Source of the DNA: Chlorocebus sabaeus
Lineage: Eukaryota; Chordata; Mammalia; Primates; Cercopithecidae
Direction of reading: 5' to 3'
Length of the DNA stretch: 64,000 bases
Assembly (NCBI RefSeq): GCF_047675955.1
Contig: NC_132926.1
Span: 19,512,826-19,576,825 of the forward strand
Position 1 is the first letter of the stretch. Each line of letters opens with the position of its first letter. The translations under genes were made by a program, and so were the position numbers. Below, in pieces: positions 35,569 through 46,205 of this stretch. The notes beneath the pieces are model-generated. The model saw only the letters and a program-made list of their open reading frames with translations. It had not been told where the DNA came from and did no database searches.

Positions 35569-35944
35569 CATAGATGAAGCCTTAGTATGTACTATGTTGA
35601 AAGATAACAATATTTTTGAGTGTAGAAATGATTCTAGAGATTGTCTACTAATATTACAACAAATGAAAATAATTGAATATAAAATGTTTTAGACATCTAT
35701 GTTAGAGCTTATGGATTCTGCTTTTTACATTTTTTTGTTTTTACTAAACAAAAAAAAATCTTTTGAAAACTGTTAAAGATGAAACCATCTATCATGCAAT
35801 TAGAGAACTTTTCTAATCTGTTATTATTTTGGTAAATTGAAGATTTGGGGGGCTTGGTAATTTAACCAGCTGAAAATACATATAGCCCACCTGCACAGTA
35901 TAAAAGTTATGACCAAATGCCTATCTTAAATTCAGATACATTAT

Positions 35945-36350
35945 TTATCCATCCTTCTTTCCATCTATTCATTCAATTATTCATCAAACATGTATTAAAA
36001 GCCTAGTAGGAACACAGAATTATGAACATGGTAGACAGGGCTCTTGTTCTTTTACACCTTTTATCTTACTGAGAGAGCACAAACTAACTGCAAGCAAATA
36101 AGTCAAGTAGATTGATTTCATGATTTCAAGTTGAGATAGGCCTGAATATATATGGATATTTGTCTAGATATATGATTGGGGTCCATGCTAGAAAGACAGT
36201 CAGGGAAGTCTATTTGTGGAGAGAGTACCCAGGCTCAGATCCAAATGTTGAAAACGAGTTCTCTTTTTAAAAGATGTTGAAGAAATATTATAGGCAAAGG
36301 AAACAGCATGTATAAAGGTGTTGAGGCAAAAATAATAGAAATAGCTAGAA
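35945..36350 (-). mobile_element. L2 3' fragment, minus strand
   Basis: 'cattcaattattcatcaaacatgtattaaaagcctagtagg' then 'gtcagggaagtctatttgtgg' and 'ggcaaaggaaacagcatgtataaaggtgttgaggc' follow the complement of the L2 3' region in order. Confidence 0.82.
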
Positions 36351-36477
36351 GGCTCATTTACTCGACAAATAGCCGTTGTATGCTTAGTATATGCCAGGCA
36401 CCCAATAGAGTAATGTTGGGGTACTCTGCACTTGCCAATAACATTGTAATTGTGTCTTTTTCTAACAAAAGTAGATC

Positions 36478-36700
36478 AAAAGTGTAGGCTCTAAAATCAT
36501 TATGCTTGAATTAAAATTCTGATTCTGCCAATTTTTATATAAATGATTTTGCATTAATCATTAAACCTATGTCTCCGTTTTCCACCTATAAAATGGCTTT
36601 TTTTTCTATTACATAGAATATTTGCAGGGTTAGATGGATTAATTTTTATATAGACACTAGAATAGTACCTGGCATGTAGTATACTCAAAATGAGACTCTT
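36478..36700 (+). mobile_element. MIR (tRNA-derived SINE), near full length
   Basis: 'agtgtaggctctaaaatcattatgcttgaatt' (tRNA-like head and core), 'aaacctatgtctccgttttccacctataaaatgg', then 'gggttagatggattaa... tagtacctggcatgtagtatactc' (the L2-like 3' end). Order and spacing fit MIR. Confidence 0.88.
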
Positions 36701-37006
36701 GAAATGAGATACATGAGAGCTATTGCCGTTAGTATTTTTGTGACCCTTACTGATCTAGTTTATTTTTTAAGTGCTCATGAATTTTCTGCATAATCAATTG
36801 ATTTAATTTTCTTCCAAGAATTTTCTTTGGAAATTTGTCTTTTTTTCCTTTGGAAACAATCAGAACATTGGAATGCATTCAGTTCATTTACCATTCTCTA
36901 TGTTTCCCCAAACAGCACCGGTGACCTGCCTTATAACCACATTTGGAAAACAATTCACCTGTAGTTGAAAAATCAAACCACTTCATCTTTCCAGATTTCC
37001 AGTTAA

Positions 37007-37147
37007 TTTTTATATTAACTGTTTTCTCTCTAATTCTATAAGAGAATTGACAGGGAGTTGAATATTACTTCAATTTAGTTTTGATTCCTCAATGAATCAT
37101 ACCATCCCCACATTACCATTTTTGAGTAGTAAAGAGTTAATGAGATA
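37007..37147 (+). repeat. Left arm of an inverted duplication
   Basis: The reverse complement of this 141-bp block matches 37831-37960. The outer 59 and inner 54 bp match at about 92% by eye; between them about 28 bp is replaced by about 17 bp in the other arm. The arms are 683 bp apart. I recognise no repeat family. Confidence 0.9.
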
Positions 37148-37830
37148 AGAACGTACAATTTTCCGATACTTAGAAAACACATTAGCTATTGTTATTTTGT
37201 GTCAACAGTGCTTCCTTTTCCCTCTTATTCTTATTTTGACCTCAAGTATTTCTATTTAATTTCAAAAATAGTTTGTTTAGATTTTGTAACATTTTGAGTA
37301 TTTTATTCAGTGATTTATTTAAACCTGTTTTTTGTTATATTGCTTTTGCTATTGTTGAGCTCATATCTTTAACCACATTCTGGGGAGAAGTAGGGAACAC
37401 ATCTATTTTGAGTGAATGAATAAATGAATATATGAATGACTGGGAAATTCGGTATCTTATTGTTAAAACCGAATTTATTAGTGAGATCTTTATATAACAT
37501 TAATCAGCTGCTTTTTCCTCTGTGTAATTATTTCTCCTGCATCTAGAATGGAGTTGGTGAATAGTGCTTGTTCAATAATATGTATTGAATAAATTAATTA
37601 ATATGTTATGACATTTTCAGAATTTAGTTTTGAATGGCTTAGTTCCATTTGTGAACGTATAAGATAAAATAAATATTTCAACTTCAAAATTTCTATTTAT
37701 TTACAAAGTGTGACTTTAACGGAGTAACAAAAAATAATGGATCTATTAAAGATCTATCTTCTTATATATATAGATATAGATATAGATATATCTCTTTCTC
37801 TCTCTGTAACTTAGTGAGATAATATTTTAC
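37148..37830. other. Spacer between the inverted-duplication arms
   Basis: AT-rich, no recognised element. It ends in a (TATAGA)n/CT-rich microsatellite (37764-37806) and the short hairpin TGAGATA...TATCTCA (37815-37837), which touches the start of the right arm. Confidence 0.7.
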
Positions 37831-37960
37831 TATCTCATTAACTCTTTACTACTCAAAAACAGTAATGTGGGCATGGTATGATTCCTACATGATGAAGTAG
37901 GAATATTCAACTCCCTGTCAGTTGTTTCATAGAATTAGAAAGAAAACAGTTCATATAAAA
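37831..37960 (-). repeat. Right arm of an inverted duplication
   Basis: 130 bp, complementary to 37007-37147. It stops where the ERVL-type LTR begins, so the LTR edge may have clipped it or the duplication was seeded there. Confidence 0.9.
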
Positions 37961-37961
37961 A

Positions 37962-38482
37962 GAGAGAGATAAGAGGGGATTTGTTATGGGAATTGGGAAT
38001 TGTTCCACAGATTATGGAGGTAAGAAGTCCCACAATAATGCTGTCTGCAAGCTGGAGGCCCTGGAAAACTGGTGGTGTAATTCAATATGAGTCCAAAGGC
38101 CTGAGAACCAGGAGAGCTGATTGTGTAACTCCTAGTCTGAGGCCCAAGACCAGAGGACTGGATGGGCTTCTGGTGGAAGTTCCAGAGTTCAAAGACCCAA
38201 GAACCTGGAGCTCTGATGTTGGAAGAAAGAAGGTGATTGTTTCAGTTCCAGAAGAGAGGTTACATTTGCCCTAACCCAACCTATTTGTTTTATTTAGGCC
38301 TTCAACGAATTCGATTAACTTAGCTTACCTTGGTAATGGTGGATTTTCTTTATTTAGTCTGCTGATTCTAATGCCACTCTCCTCTGAAAACACCCTCAAA
38401 TAAACAGTCTCAAATAATGTTTTACCAGCTATCTGGGCACCTCTTAACCTAGTCGAATTGACAAATAAAATTGACTATCACA
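37962..38482 (+). mobile_element. ERVL-type (MLT2-like) LTR
   Basis: 'gagagagataagaggggatttgttatggg... attatggaggtaagaagtcccacaat... tgtctgcaagctggaggccctgg... gtccaaaggcctgagaacc' and the end 'accagctatctgggcacctcttaacctagtcgaattgacaaataaaattgactatcaca' follow an MLT2-type LTR as recalled. The 97-aa frame inside (37981-38274) is incidental. Confidence 0.7.
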
Positions 38483-38641
38483 TTATGGCTTACATTCCTC
38501 TTACATACAGATGCTTTTTATTTTTTTATTTTTATTTTTATTTTTTTAATTTATTATTATTATTGTACTTTAAGTTCTAGGGTACATGTGCATAACGTGC
38601 AGGTTTGTTACATATGTATACTTGTGCCATGTTGCTGTGCT

Positions 38642-38677
38642 GCACCCATCAACTCATCAGCACCCATCAACTCGTCA
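38642..38677 (-). repeat. 18-bp tandem duplication within the L1 3' UTR
   Basis: GCACCCATCAACTCATCA at 38642-38659 is repeated with one change at 38660-38677. Other L1 3' UTRs, including the copy at 55960-56000, have it once. Confidence 0.85.
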
Positions 38678-38783
38678 TTTACATCAGGTATAACTCCCAA
38701 TGCAATCCCTCCCCCCTCCCCCCTCCCCATGATAGGCCCCGGTGTGTGATGTACCCCTTCCTGTGTCCAAGTGATCTCATTGT

Positions 38784-40028
38784 TCAGTTCCCACCTATGA
38801 GTGAGAACATGCGGTGTTTGGTTTTCTGTTCTTGTGATAGTTTGCTAAGAATGATGGTTTCCAGCTGCATCCATGTCCCTACAAAGGACACAAACTCATC
38901 CTTTTTTATGGCTGCATAGTATTCCATGGTGTATATGTGCCACATTTTCTTAATCCAGTCTGTCACTGATGGACATTTGGGTTGATTCCAAGTCTTTGCT
39001 ATTGTGAATAGTGCCACAATAAACATACATGTGCATGTGTCTTTATAGCAGCATGATTTATAATCCTTTGGGTATATACCCAGTAATAGGATGGCTGGGT
39101 CATGTGGTACATCTAGTTCTAGATCTTTGAGGAATCACCATACTGTTTTCCATAATGGTTGAACTAGTTTATAATCCCACCAACAGTGTAAAAGTGTTCC
39201 TATTTCTCCACATCCTCTCCAGCACCTGTTGTTTCCTGACTTTTTAATGATCGCCATTCTAACTGGTGTGAGATGGTATCTCATTGTGGTTTTGATTTGC
39301 ATTTCTCTGATGGCCAGTGATGATGAGCATTTTTTCATGTGTCTGTTGGCTGTATGAATGTCTTCTTTTGAGAAATGTCTGTTCATATCCTTTGCCCACT
39401 TTTGGATGGGGTTGTTTGTTTTTTTCTTGTAAATTTGTTTGAGTTCTTTGTAGGTTCTGGATATTAGCCCTTTGTCAGATGAGTAGATTGCAAAAATTTT
39501 CTCCCATTCTGTAGGTTGCCTGTTCACTCTGATGGTAGTTTCTTTTGCTGTGCAGAAGCTCTTTAGTTTAATGAGATCCCATTTGTCAATTTTGGCTTTT
39601 GCTGCCATTGCTTTTGGTGTTTTAGACATGAAGTCTTTGCCCATGCCTATGTCCTGAATGGTACTACCTAGGTTTTCTTCTAGAATTTTTATGGTATTAG
39701 GTCTAACATTTAAGTCTCTAATCCATCTTGAATTAATTTTTGTATAAGGAGTAAGGAAAGGATCCAGTTTCAGCTTTCTACTTATGGCTAGCCAATTTTC
39801 CCAGCACTATTTATTAAATAGGGAATCCTTTCCCCATTTCTTGTTTCTCTCAGGTTTGTCAAAGATCAGATGGCTGTAGATGTGTGGTATTATTTCTGAG
39901 GACTCTGTTCTGTTCCATTGGTCTATATCTCTGTTTTGGTACCAGTACCATGCTGTTTTGGTTACTGTAGCCTTGTAGTACATTTTGAAGTCAGGTAGCG
40001 TGATGCCTCCAGCTTTGTTCTTTAACAC
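38784..40028 (-). pseudogene. L1 ORF2 C-terminal part (minus-strand half), broken
   Basis: Separate open stretches (39807-40028, 39135-39644, 38784-39026) read as successive ORF2p segments downstream of the reverse transcriptase: NKAGGITLPDF, then MGKDFMSKTPKAM, then the cysteine-rich C-terminal region, ending FSLIGG(N). Frameshifts or stops separate them. In the C-x3-C-x7-H-x4-C motif the last cysteine is tyrosine (CWRGC...HCWWDY), so the zinc-knuckle-like motif is incomplete. The element is non-functional anyway because of its 5' loss and inversion. Confidence 0.9.
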
Positions 40029-40771
40029 ACAATAAATTCGGTATTGATGGAACGTACCTCAAAATAATAAGAGCTATTTATGACAAACCCACAGCCAATA
40101 TCATACTGAATGGGCAAAAACTGGAAAAATTCCCTTTGAAAACTGGCACAAGACAGGGATGCCCTCTCTCACCACTCCTATTCAACATAGTGTTGGAAGT
40201 TCTGGCTAGGGCAATCAGGCAAGAGAAAGAAATCAAGAGTATTCAGTTAGGAAAAGAAGAAGTCAAATTGTCCCTCTTTGCAAATGACATGATTGTATAT
40301 TTAGAAAACCCCATTGTCTCAGCCCAAAATCTCCTTAAGCTGATAAGCAACTTCAGCAAAGTCTCAGGATACAAAATTAATGTGCAAAAATCACAAGCAT
40401 TCTTATACACCAGTAATAGACAAACAGAGAGCCAAATCATGAATGAACTTCCATTCACAATCGCTTCAAAGAGAATAAAATATCTAGGAATCCAACTTAC
40501 AAGGGATGTAAAGGACCTCTTCAAGGAGAACTACAAACCACTGCTCAGTGAAATAAAAGAGGACACAAACAAATGGAAGAACATACCATGCTCATGGATA
40601 GGAAGAATCAATATCGTGAAAATGGCCATACTGCCCAAGGTTATTTATAGATTCAATGCCATCCCCATCAAACTACCAATGAGTTTCTTCACAGAATTGG
40701 AAAAAACTGCTTTAAAGTTCATATGGAACCAAAAAAGAGCCCGCATCTCCAAGACAATCCTAAGTCAAGAG
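40029..40771 (+). pseudogene. L1 ORF2 reverse-transcriptase part (inverted half), active-site change
   Basis: An open frame at 40136-40879 begins MKTGTRQGCPLSPLLFNIVL, the RT region of ORF2p, and continues through palm and thumb to ILSQ. The catalytic FADD box reads FAND (about residue 50 of the frame): GAT has become AAT, replacing the first metal-binding aspartate. From about residue 212 the frame leaves the L1 and continues by chance into flanking DNA to 40879. It lacks an endonuclease and has no promoter of its own. Confidence 0.93.
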
Positions 40772-41334
40772 TACAGATGCTTTTTAAGGAAAGCAGAGCA
40801 ATATTATATCTTCAATGATTTTACAAAGGAATCCAGTGGGAAAATTAGCCTTTTCATGCTTAATAAACTACCCAATTAAGAAGAGTAAATTTATCAAGTT
40901 TTAGTCAACAAAGATTTGTTTAATAGGATTCTTAAAGCCAAATAATCCACCTTTAAATTCTGGCTTTGACCTTCATTCTCTGCATAACATTGAGTAAGAG
41001 TGTTCTGTGACCACTATTTCTGTTATTATGGTCTACCAAGCACTGTCCTAGGTGCTGAATCCAGGAGCTATTTGGCAGTTATGCAGGCAAAATTTTCTGC
41101 AAGAGGCAGAAAGAAAGTTGTGCTTTGATGATCAAATGTCCTCTTGAAGCTGAGAAAGGAGAAGCACAATTCTTTTGTAGTTCTGCTTTCTTTCTCCTAG
41201 GTGGGAAAAATCAAACAAGACAATCTTCCTGAGCCTTATGAGCTATTTTCAATTCCTGCAGTCATATGTTGGCTTTTGTAGATGATGAAAAGAATTGAAT
41301 GTTACTATTTATCTGAAATTCAGATCCTTTTTCA

Positions 41335-42400
41335 TTGGAATGTTAAAATATTTTGAAATCATCTCAGATTTATAGGAAAGGACAAATTGCTTTTTATTCC
41401 TGTAACATTTCAGAGGGCTAATCTGATGCCCCTTCACTACCTAATATTTTAGTGTGTACTTACTGCATTTTTTTTGTGTAATGAATTGCTTTAGAATGTT
41501 TCTTATTTTGCCTGTGGTTTTGAAATTTATCTTTTATTCTTTTGAAACAACAGAACATTGGTCTACCTGCAGAATATACCCCATTATTTTATATCATCAC
41601 AGCAAACTGTCAAAATCAGGAAATTAACACAGACATATTACTATCATAAATACACTAATCCTATTCTAGTCACACCAGTTATCCCAGTACTTTTTTTTTT
41701 TTATAGCCAGAAGACCCAGTTCAGAGTCTTTCACTGCATTTACTTGTCATGAACCTTTACTCTCTTACGTTTTGGAACAATTTCTCCTCAGATTTTTCTT
41801 GACTTTCATGGCCTTGACACTTTTGAAGATGAAACTAGTTATTTTTTCAAATGTCCTTCAATTTGTATCAGTTTTTTGCTTACTCATGACTATATTAAAT
41901 TCTGAATTTTTATCAGGAAAGCTGCAGAAGTGGTGGTGTGTCCTTCTCCCTGCACCCTATCAGGTGACGCATAAATTTGATCTGCTGAACTACTAATGAT
42001 GTTCACTTTGATTGCTGATTAAGTTGGTGTCTTCGAGCCACTGTTTTCTCTTTTGTAATTAATATATATTTTGTGGGGCCTTACTTTTCATCTATCCCAT
42101 TCTTTAGCAAATTATAGACTCATGGCTTTCTATTTTTGCCAGTGCTTTCCAAATCATTACTTTGATTACTTTCATAGTCAAATTGCTTCAGATTTGGCCA
42201 ACAAGAGTCCTTTCAAGCTTTCCCTATTTCCCTTTGACATGGCTTAGTCATTCCTTTTATACTGGCTTGCTTTCTAGCACAAAAACATGTCCCAGGCTCG
42301 TCTTTTACTTTCACTGCCTCCGTTTTGGAAGCAGTCATTTTTATAACAAGTCTGAGTGCCTTTTGGTGGAGATGAGTATTAAAAAAACTAGGAGCTGAGC
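41335..42400. mobile_element. Old L1M 3'-UTR-like sequence
   Basis: 'gtcaaaatcaggaaattaacacag', 'ccttgacacttttgaagatgaaactagttat', 'cagaagtggtggtgtgtccttctccctgcaccctatcagg' and 'gttggtgtcttcgagccactgttttctcttttgtaattaat' occur in the order of a repeat I recall from old L1 3' UTRs. Orientation not certain. Two short frames here are incidental. Confidence 0.62.
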
Positions 42401-42639
42401 CTCAGGTATGCTTGTTGTTAGGGGTGTTTTTGGTTCTAGGTCATGTCAGTGATTGCAATAAGTATATGCACACTTATATGCATATGCACTTATCTCCACA
42501 TTTATTTCTATATCTATTGTTATATATTGAAAACCATAAATTCACATATATTTCCAATTTCACTGTGTCACCTCAGGGATCATACTAGACATCATTTTTG
42601 CCTATTTATACCACAGTTCTATGATATAAGACTGGCCCC

Positions 42640-43125
42640 TGTTACGCTTTGATGTGTACTTATTTGGCCAATTCCCTGTACATTACCAATCTCCTATTTC
42701 TATTGCCATCCCTTCTCTGTGTTGATGCCCTCTTCACTCTGGTCATCTCTGACTTCCCATTCCTGGATGCCTGCTCACGCTGTATAGCCACCTCCTCGCC
42801 CTGCTGGGCTCACATCATGCTGGACCACACTCTTATGGGGATGTTTGCTTCATCCTGCTCAGGCTGTGCCAGGAGCATCTGGGTATACTGTTCCTCCTTC
42901 TCCCCATCGTGGATGCCCTTCTCATCCTGGTGGGCTCTGGCACTTCATACTACCCTTCTTCAGGTTTGTCCCCCATACCCCATTCAGGCTCTAATATTCT
43001 GCTTGGAGCTTCCCATTTGTGGAAACACTTTAGACTCCTCCTCTCTGGGCCACCACATGTCCCCTCTGCCAATGCATAACAACTTACTTGCTCTAGTCTA
43101 GTGAATAGGTTTGGGACTGAGTTAT
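42640..43125 (+). repeat. Unclassified GC-richer block with degenerate internal repeats
   Basis: GC is well above the surroundings. The motif GGATGCC(C)TTCTCA(T)CCTG..GGGCTC recurs imperfectly at about 42724, 42765, 42839 and 42912. A 150-aa frame (42649-43101) spans it, rich in Cys, Ser and Leu, without signal peptide logic or a domain I know. Possibly an LTR or decayed minisatellite; not a supported gene. Confidence 0.5.
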
Positions 43126-43235
43126 TAAGAACTCTGCTGAATAACTCTGTGTATATGCTAAAACCCACTGAACTGTACACTTTGCAAGAGTGAATTTTAT
43201 GTGAATTACATCTCAGTAAAACTGCTATTTAACTC
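43126..43235. other. Retroposon 3'-end-like sequence
   Basis: 'ccactgaactgtacactttgcaagagtgaattttatgtgaattacatctcagtaaa' resembles 3' ends of old L1 elements ('...aattatatctcaataaa'). Too short to classify. Confidence 0.4.
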
Positions 43236-43264
43236 CTCCATAATGAGAGAGTTGTAGTATAACA

Positions 43265-44105
43265 TGACAGGGGGTGGACACTAAAACAAGGTATCAGAAG
43301 ACAAAAGGTAACAAATTCTACTGAGGATGTGGAGAAAGGGGAACTCATACACTGTGGGTGGGAATGTAAATTAGCACAGCCATTACAGACAATAATATGG
43401 AGGTTTCTCAAGAATTAAAAATAAAACTACTATGTGATTCAACAATCCCACTACTGGGTGTGTATCCAGAGGAAATTAAACCAGTATGTCAAAAATATAT
43501 CTGCCCTCCCACATTTATTGCAATGCTATTCACAATAGCCAAGATCATGAATCAACCTAATGTTCACAGATTGATTCATGGATTTTTGAAAATGTGGTAT
43601 GCCTACATAGTGAAATACTATTCAGCCAAAAAAAAAAAAAAAGACAAAATCCTGTCCTTTGTGACAACATGGATGAACCTAGAGAACATGATGTTGAGTG
43701 AAATATGCTACGCACAAAGGACCTATGACAGATGATCTCACTCATACATGGAATGTTTAAAAAGACTACACATTGTGTGCAGTGTCCACTGCGTGAGTGA
43801 TGGGTGCACCAAAAATGTTACAGTTAGGAAGAATAAATTCTGGCATTCTCTTGCACAGTAGGGTGACTATAGTCAACAACAATGTATTGTGTACGTCCAA
43901 ATAGCTAGAAGGGAGACGTTTGAATGTTCTCACAACAAAAAAAAAATGGCAGCCATTTGAGGTGATGGATACACTAATTACCCTGATTGGATCATTACAC
44001 CATGTATACATGCATGAAAACATCACATTGTACCCCATAAATATGTATAATTATGTGTCAATCAAAATCCAAATAAAACTAAAACAACAACGACAAAACA
44101 ATGGG
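43265..44105 (+). mobile_element. L1M 3' end (L1MA-like), plus strand
   Basis: 'ggtaacaaattctactgaggatgtggagaaagg' to 'ccactactgggtgtgtatccagaggaaatt', 'tattcacaatagccaagatcatgaatcaacc', then the 3' UTR ending 'tgtaccccataaatatgtataattatgtgtcaat' and an A-rich tail. The 112-aa frame at 43397-43735 is its decayed ORF2 C-terminus. Immobile. Confidence 0.92.
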
Positions 44106-45195
44106 AGGAAGCCACATTCCTGCCTGACCCGATGAAGCTGAGCAGCCCCAGTCATCTGGACCACTCACCTCTGGCCTCTGGTTTCAGAAATATATTAATT
44201 GTGTCTTTAAAAAAGTTACATAAGCAGCTTTGTTGTTCTTGTGGGTCTCAAACCACATACAAATGTTAAAATGTTTTAAATGAAAACTTATAGTAAAAAT
44301 GATTTATATAAAATTTGTATCACAAATTCAAAGTTACTTTATCAAGTGAAGCAGTGCGTGCGGGGAGTTTGGGTTTTTCGAAATGTGTCAAATTATCTGT
44401 TAAAAAAGGGGACCCAAAGGATAAGGTTTCACTTTTGACCCTGACAGTTAGAAACATTGGATCAAATATCATGTTAGTAGAAAAACAAAAGTAGCCATAA
44501 TTAGAAGTGAAAAGGATGGTAAGACGGCTGAAATTCTGGAAAAAATAGAACCAATGGTAATGTAGTTTGATGGCCAAAAAAGACCTATAAAGGCAAGAAA
44601 TATTAGTATTTCTTTTAATAGTGAATATTTGAACCAGTCTATGTGTTTAATTTTAGAGAAATTGATTAGATCAGTTGTGGTTCATCAAATACTGAAAGAC
44701 TAAACAGCCATTAGGGACTAAAAAAATGTTTCATTGGCATGGGAGAGAACTTATAAACATATTTTGATAAGAAATAGTTTATATATTATAAACTAGATGA
44801 AATAGTATGTGTGCTATAATCCCAATTTAATTTTTCAAATAATGTTGACGTTTGAAATCAAATAGAATGTTGGTAGCATTTTTCTGGAGTGGTGAGATTT
44901 TGCATAATTTTTAAAATTTAGGGTTGTAAATGCTTTCCAAGTAATCTCCACATAAAATGGCTTTTATGCTCAGATAAATGAAAGTACATTTTATTTGGAA
45001 AAAGTGGTTTTCCTATGGTGAGATGTAGATAATAGTAAAATAAAATACAAACTGAAGTGCTTCATTTATCAACAAGAATTTAAAGTGATATTGCTATTTC
45101 TTTTTTTGTGTGACAGACTATGTCAATTTGATTGTGTATGATTATGCATCCATTGACCAATATTTGGTATTCTTAGCCCTTTTCTTCCGAATACT
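44106..45195. other. Interval without recognised elements
   Basis: AT-rich; nothing supported. Confidence 0.45.
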
Positions 45196-45199
45196 AGGA

Positions 45200-45439
45200 G
45201 TATAGTCTGCTTATATACACAAATACCATTGTGTTTTAATTGCCTACAGTTTTCAGTACAGTAACATTCTATGAAGATTTGTAGCCTAGGAACAAGAAGC
45301 TATATCATACAGCCTAGGTGTGTGGTAGGCTACAGCATTGAGATTTATGTAAGTAACTCTATCATGTTCACACAGCAATTAAATCACCTAGTGACACATT
45401 TCTCAGAACATATCCCCACTGTTAAGTAATGCATGACTG
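45200..45439 (-). mobile_element. MER2-type Tigger (Tc1/mariner) non-autonomous element, one end
   Basis: The plus strand reads 'atacacaaataccattgtgttttaattgcctacag', 'gtagcctaggaacaagaagctatatcatacagcctagg', 'gacacatttctcagaacat' and ends AATGCATGACTG before TA, the Tigger target. This is the complement of MER2's first about 240 bp. The other end is missing. Confidence 0.9.
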
Positions 45440-45905
45440 TATATGTTTTTATTCTGCTATGATTTTAAAAACAGTCCTTTGTTCCCTAATTGATTTTTGA
45501 AGAAAATCAGTAGTAATAAGACCGCAATTCTAACTCTTGAAACGTGTAAATTTGAGAAGAGGAGATTAGTTAGTGCATAATGTTTGACTTAGGTTTATCT
45601 AGGTAAGTCTGGTACTATTGATTTGAATTTGTGTCCTTTAATGTTATTTATGGGAAGAAAGCAAATGCTGGAAAGGTTGAAATTCAATGATTAAGTTTAT
45701 TTTAATATCAATGGTCTAGAAAGGATTTCTCTTTATCTTAAAATAAAAATTGCTTTAAAATACTTAAAGCAAAATATCTGCTCAAATTAATTTGTTCCTA
45801 TTACATTGTTCTTCTAGATAAGAAAACAAATGTTAATATTTGAGCTTTTCACTTCTCATCTGAAGTTTTTATTTTTTTAAAAAATTTGGACTTTCCTTTG
45901 ATTGC

Positions 45906-46024
45906 AGCCTTGCCTTCAGCTCTGGCAACCCATAAGCCATACAAAACCTCAACTCTCCTTACAGGAAGCGGATGAATCTCAGTGTAGACTGTTTGAATAT
46001 ACAAAAAAAAAAAAAAAAAAAAAA
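45906..46024 (+). other. Short poly(A)-tailed segment, possible retrocopy fragment
   Basis: About 95 bp of GC-richer sequence (from GCAGCCTTGCCTTCAGC) ends in a run of about 23 A at 46002-46024, giving way to L1-like sequence by about 46078. I recognise neither the source nor a TSD. It could be a 5'-truncated retrocopy of a transcript or a chance A run. Confidence 0.35.
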
Positions 46025-46077
46025 ATTAAAATAATCTCTCCCAGTCTGAGCCTTTTCTTTTCACTGTCTCAGCAACG

Positions 46078-46205
46078 TCTTTAACAGAATAGCTTTTAAT
46101 TTTAATGAAGTCCAATTTGTCAATTCTTTTAGGGATTATGCTTTGGGTGATATACCTAAAAACTTATCACCAATCCCAAGGTCACACAGACTTTTTCCCT
46201 TGATA
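46078..46205 (-). mobile_element. L1M ORF2 fragment, minus strand
   Basis: 'cttttaattttaatgaagtccaatttgtcaattcttttagggattatgctttgggtg... accaatcccaaggtcacacagactttttccc' is the complement of the ORF2 segment also seen at 39540-39660. Short relic. Confidence 0.78.

Larger units (their letters stand above)
32641..35940. other. AT-rich interval without recognised elements
   Basis: About 3.3 kb. A 26-bp perfect GT/TA/CA palindrome at 33196-33221, a 20-bp tandem duplication at 34482-34521 and an (AAC)6 run at 35549-35568 are the only structures supported. Short frames at 34057-34474 show no recognisable product. Confidence 0.5.
38506..40786 (-). mobile_element. Young 5'-inverted (twin-primed) L1PA insertion with perfect 15-bp TSD
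   Basis: The TSD TACAGATGCTTTTTA lies at 38506-38520 and 40772-40786. Between them, 38521-40028 is L1 3' sequence on the minus strand (T-rich tail first, then 3' UTR and ORF2 C-terminal part), and 40029-40771 is the preceding ORF2 part in the opposite orientation. This is the classic twin-priming outcome. The halves meet almost seamlessly: one ends at ...ILSQ, the other starts at (K)NKAGG. The 3' UTR with CATTTACATCAGGTATAAC resembles Old World monkey L1s. Few mutations, so a recent event. Confidence 0.96.

Noticed and set aside
39135..39644. 169-aa open frame with a Cys/His-rich C-terminus
   Set aside because: It is the L1 ORF2 C-terminal region within the 5'-inverted insertion, not a separate gene.
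42649..43101. 150-aa open frame, considered as a protein-coding gene
   Set aside because: No domain, plausible start context, splice context or neighbouring exons. The frame coincides with a GC-rich degenerate repeat and ends arbitrarily.
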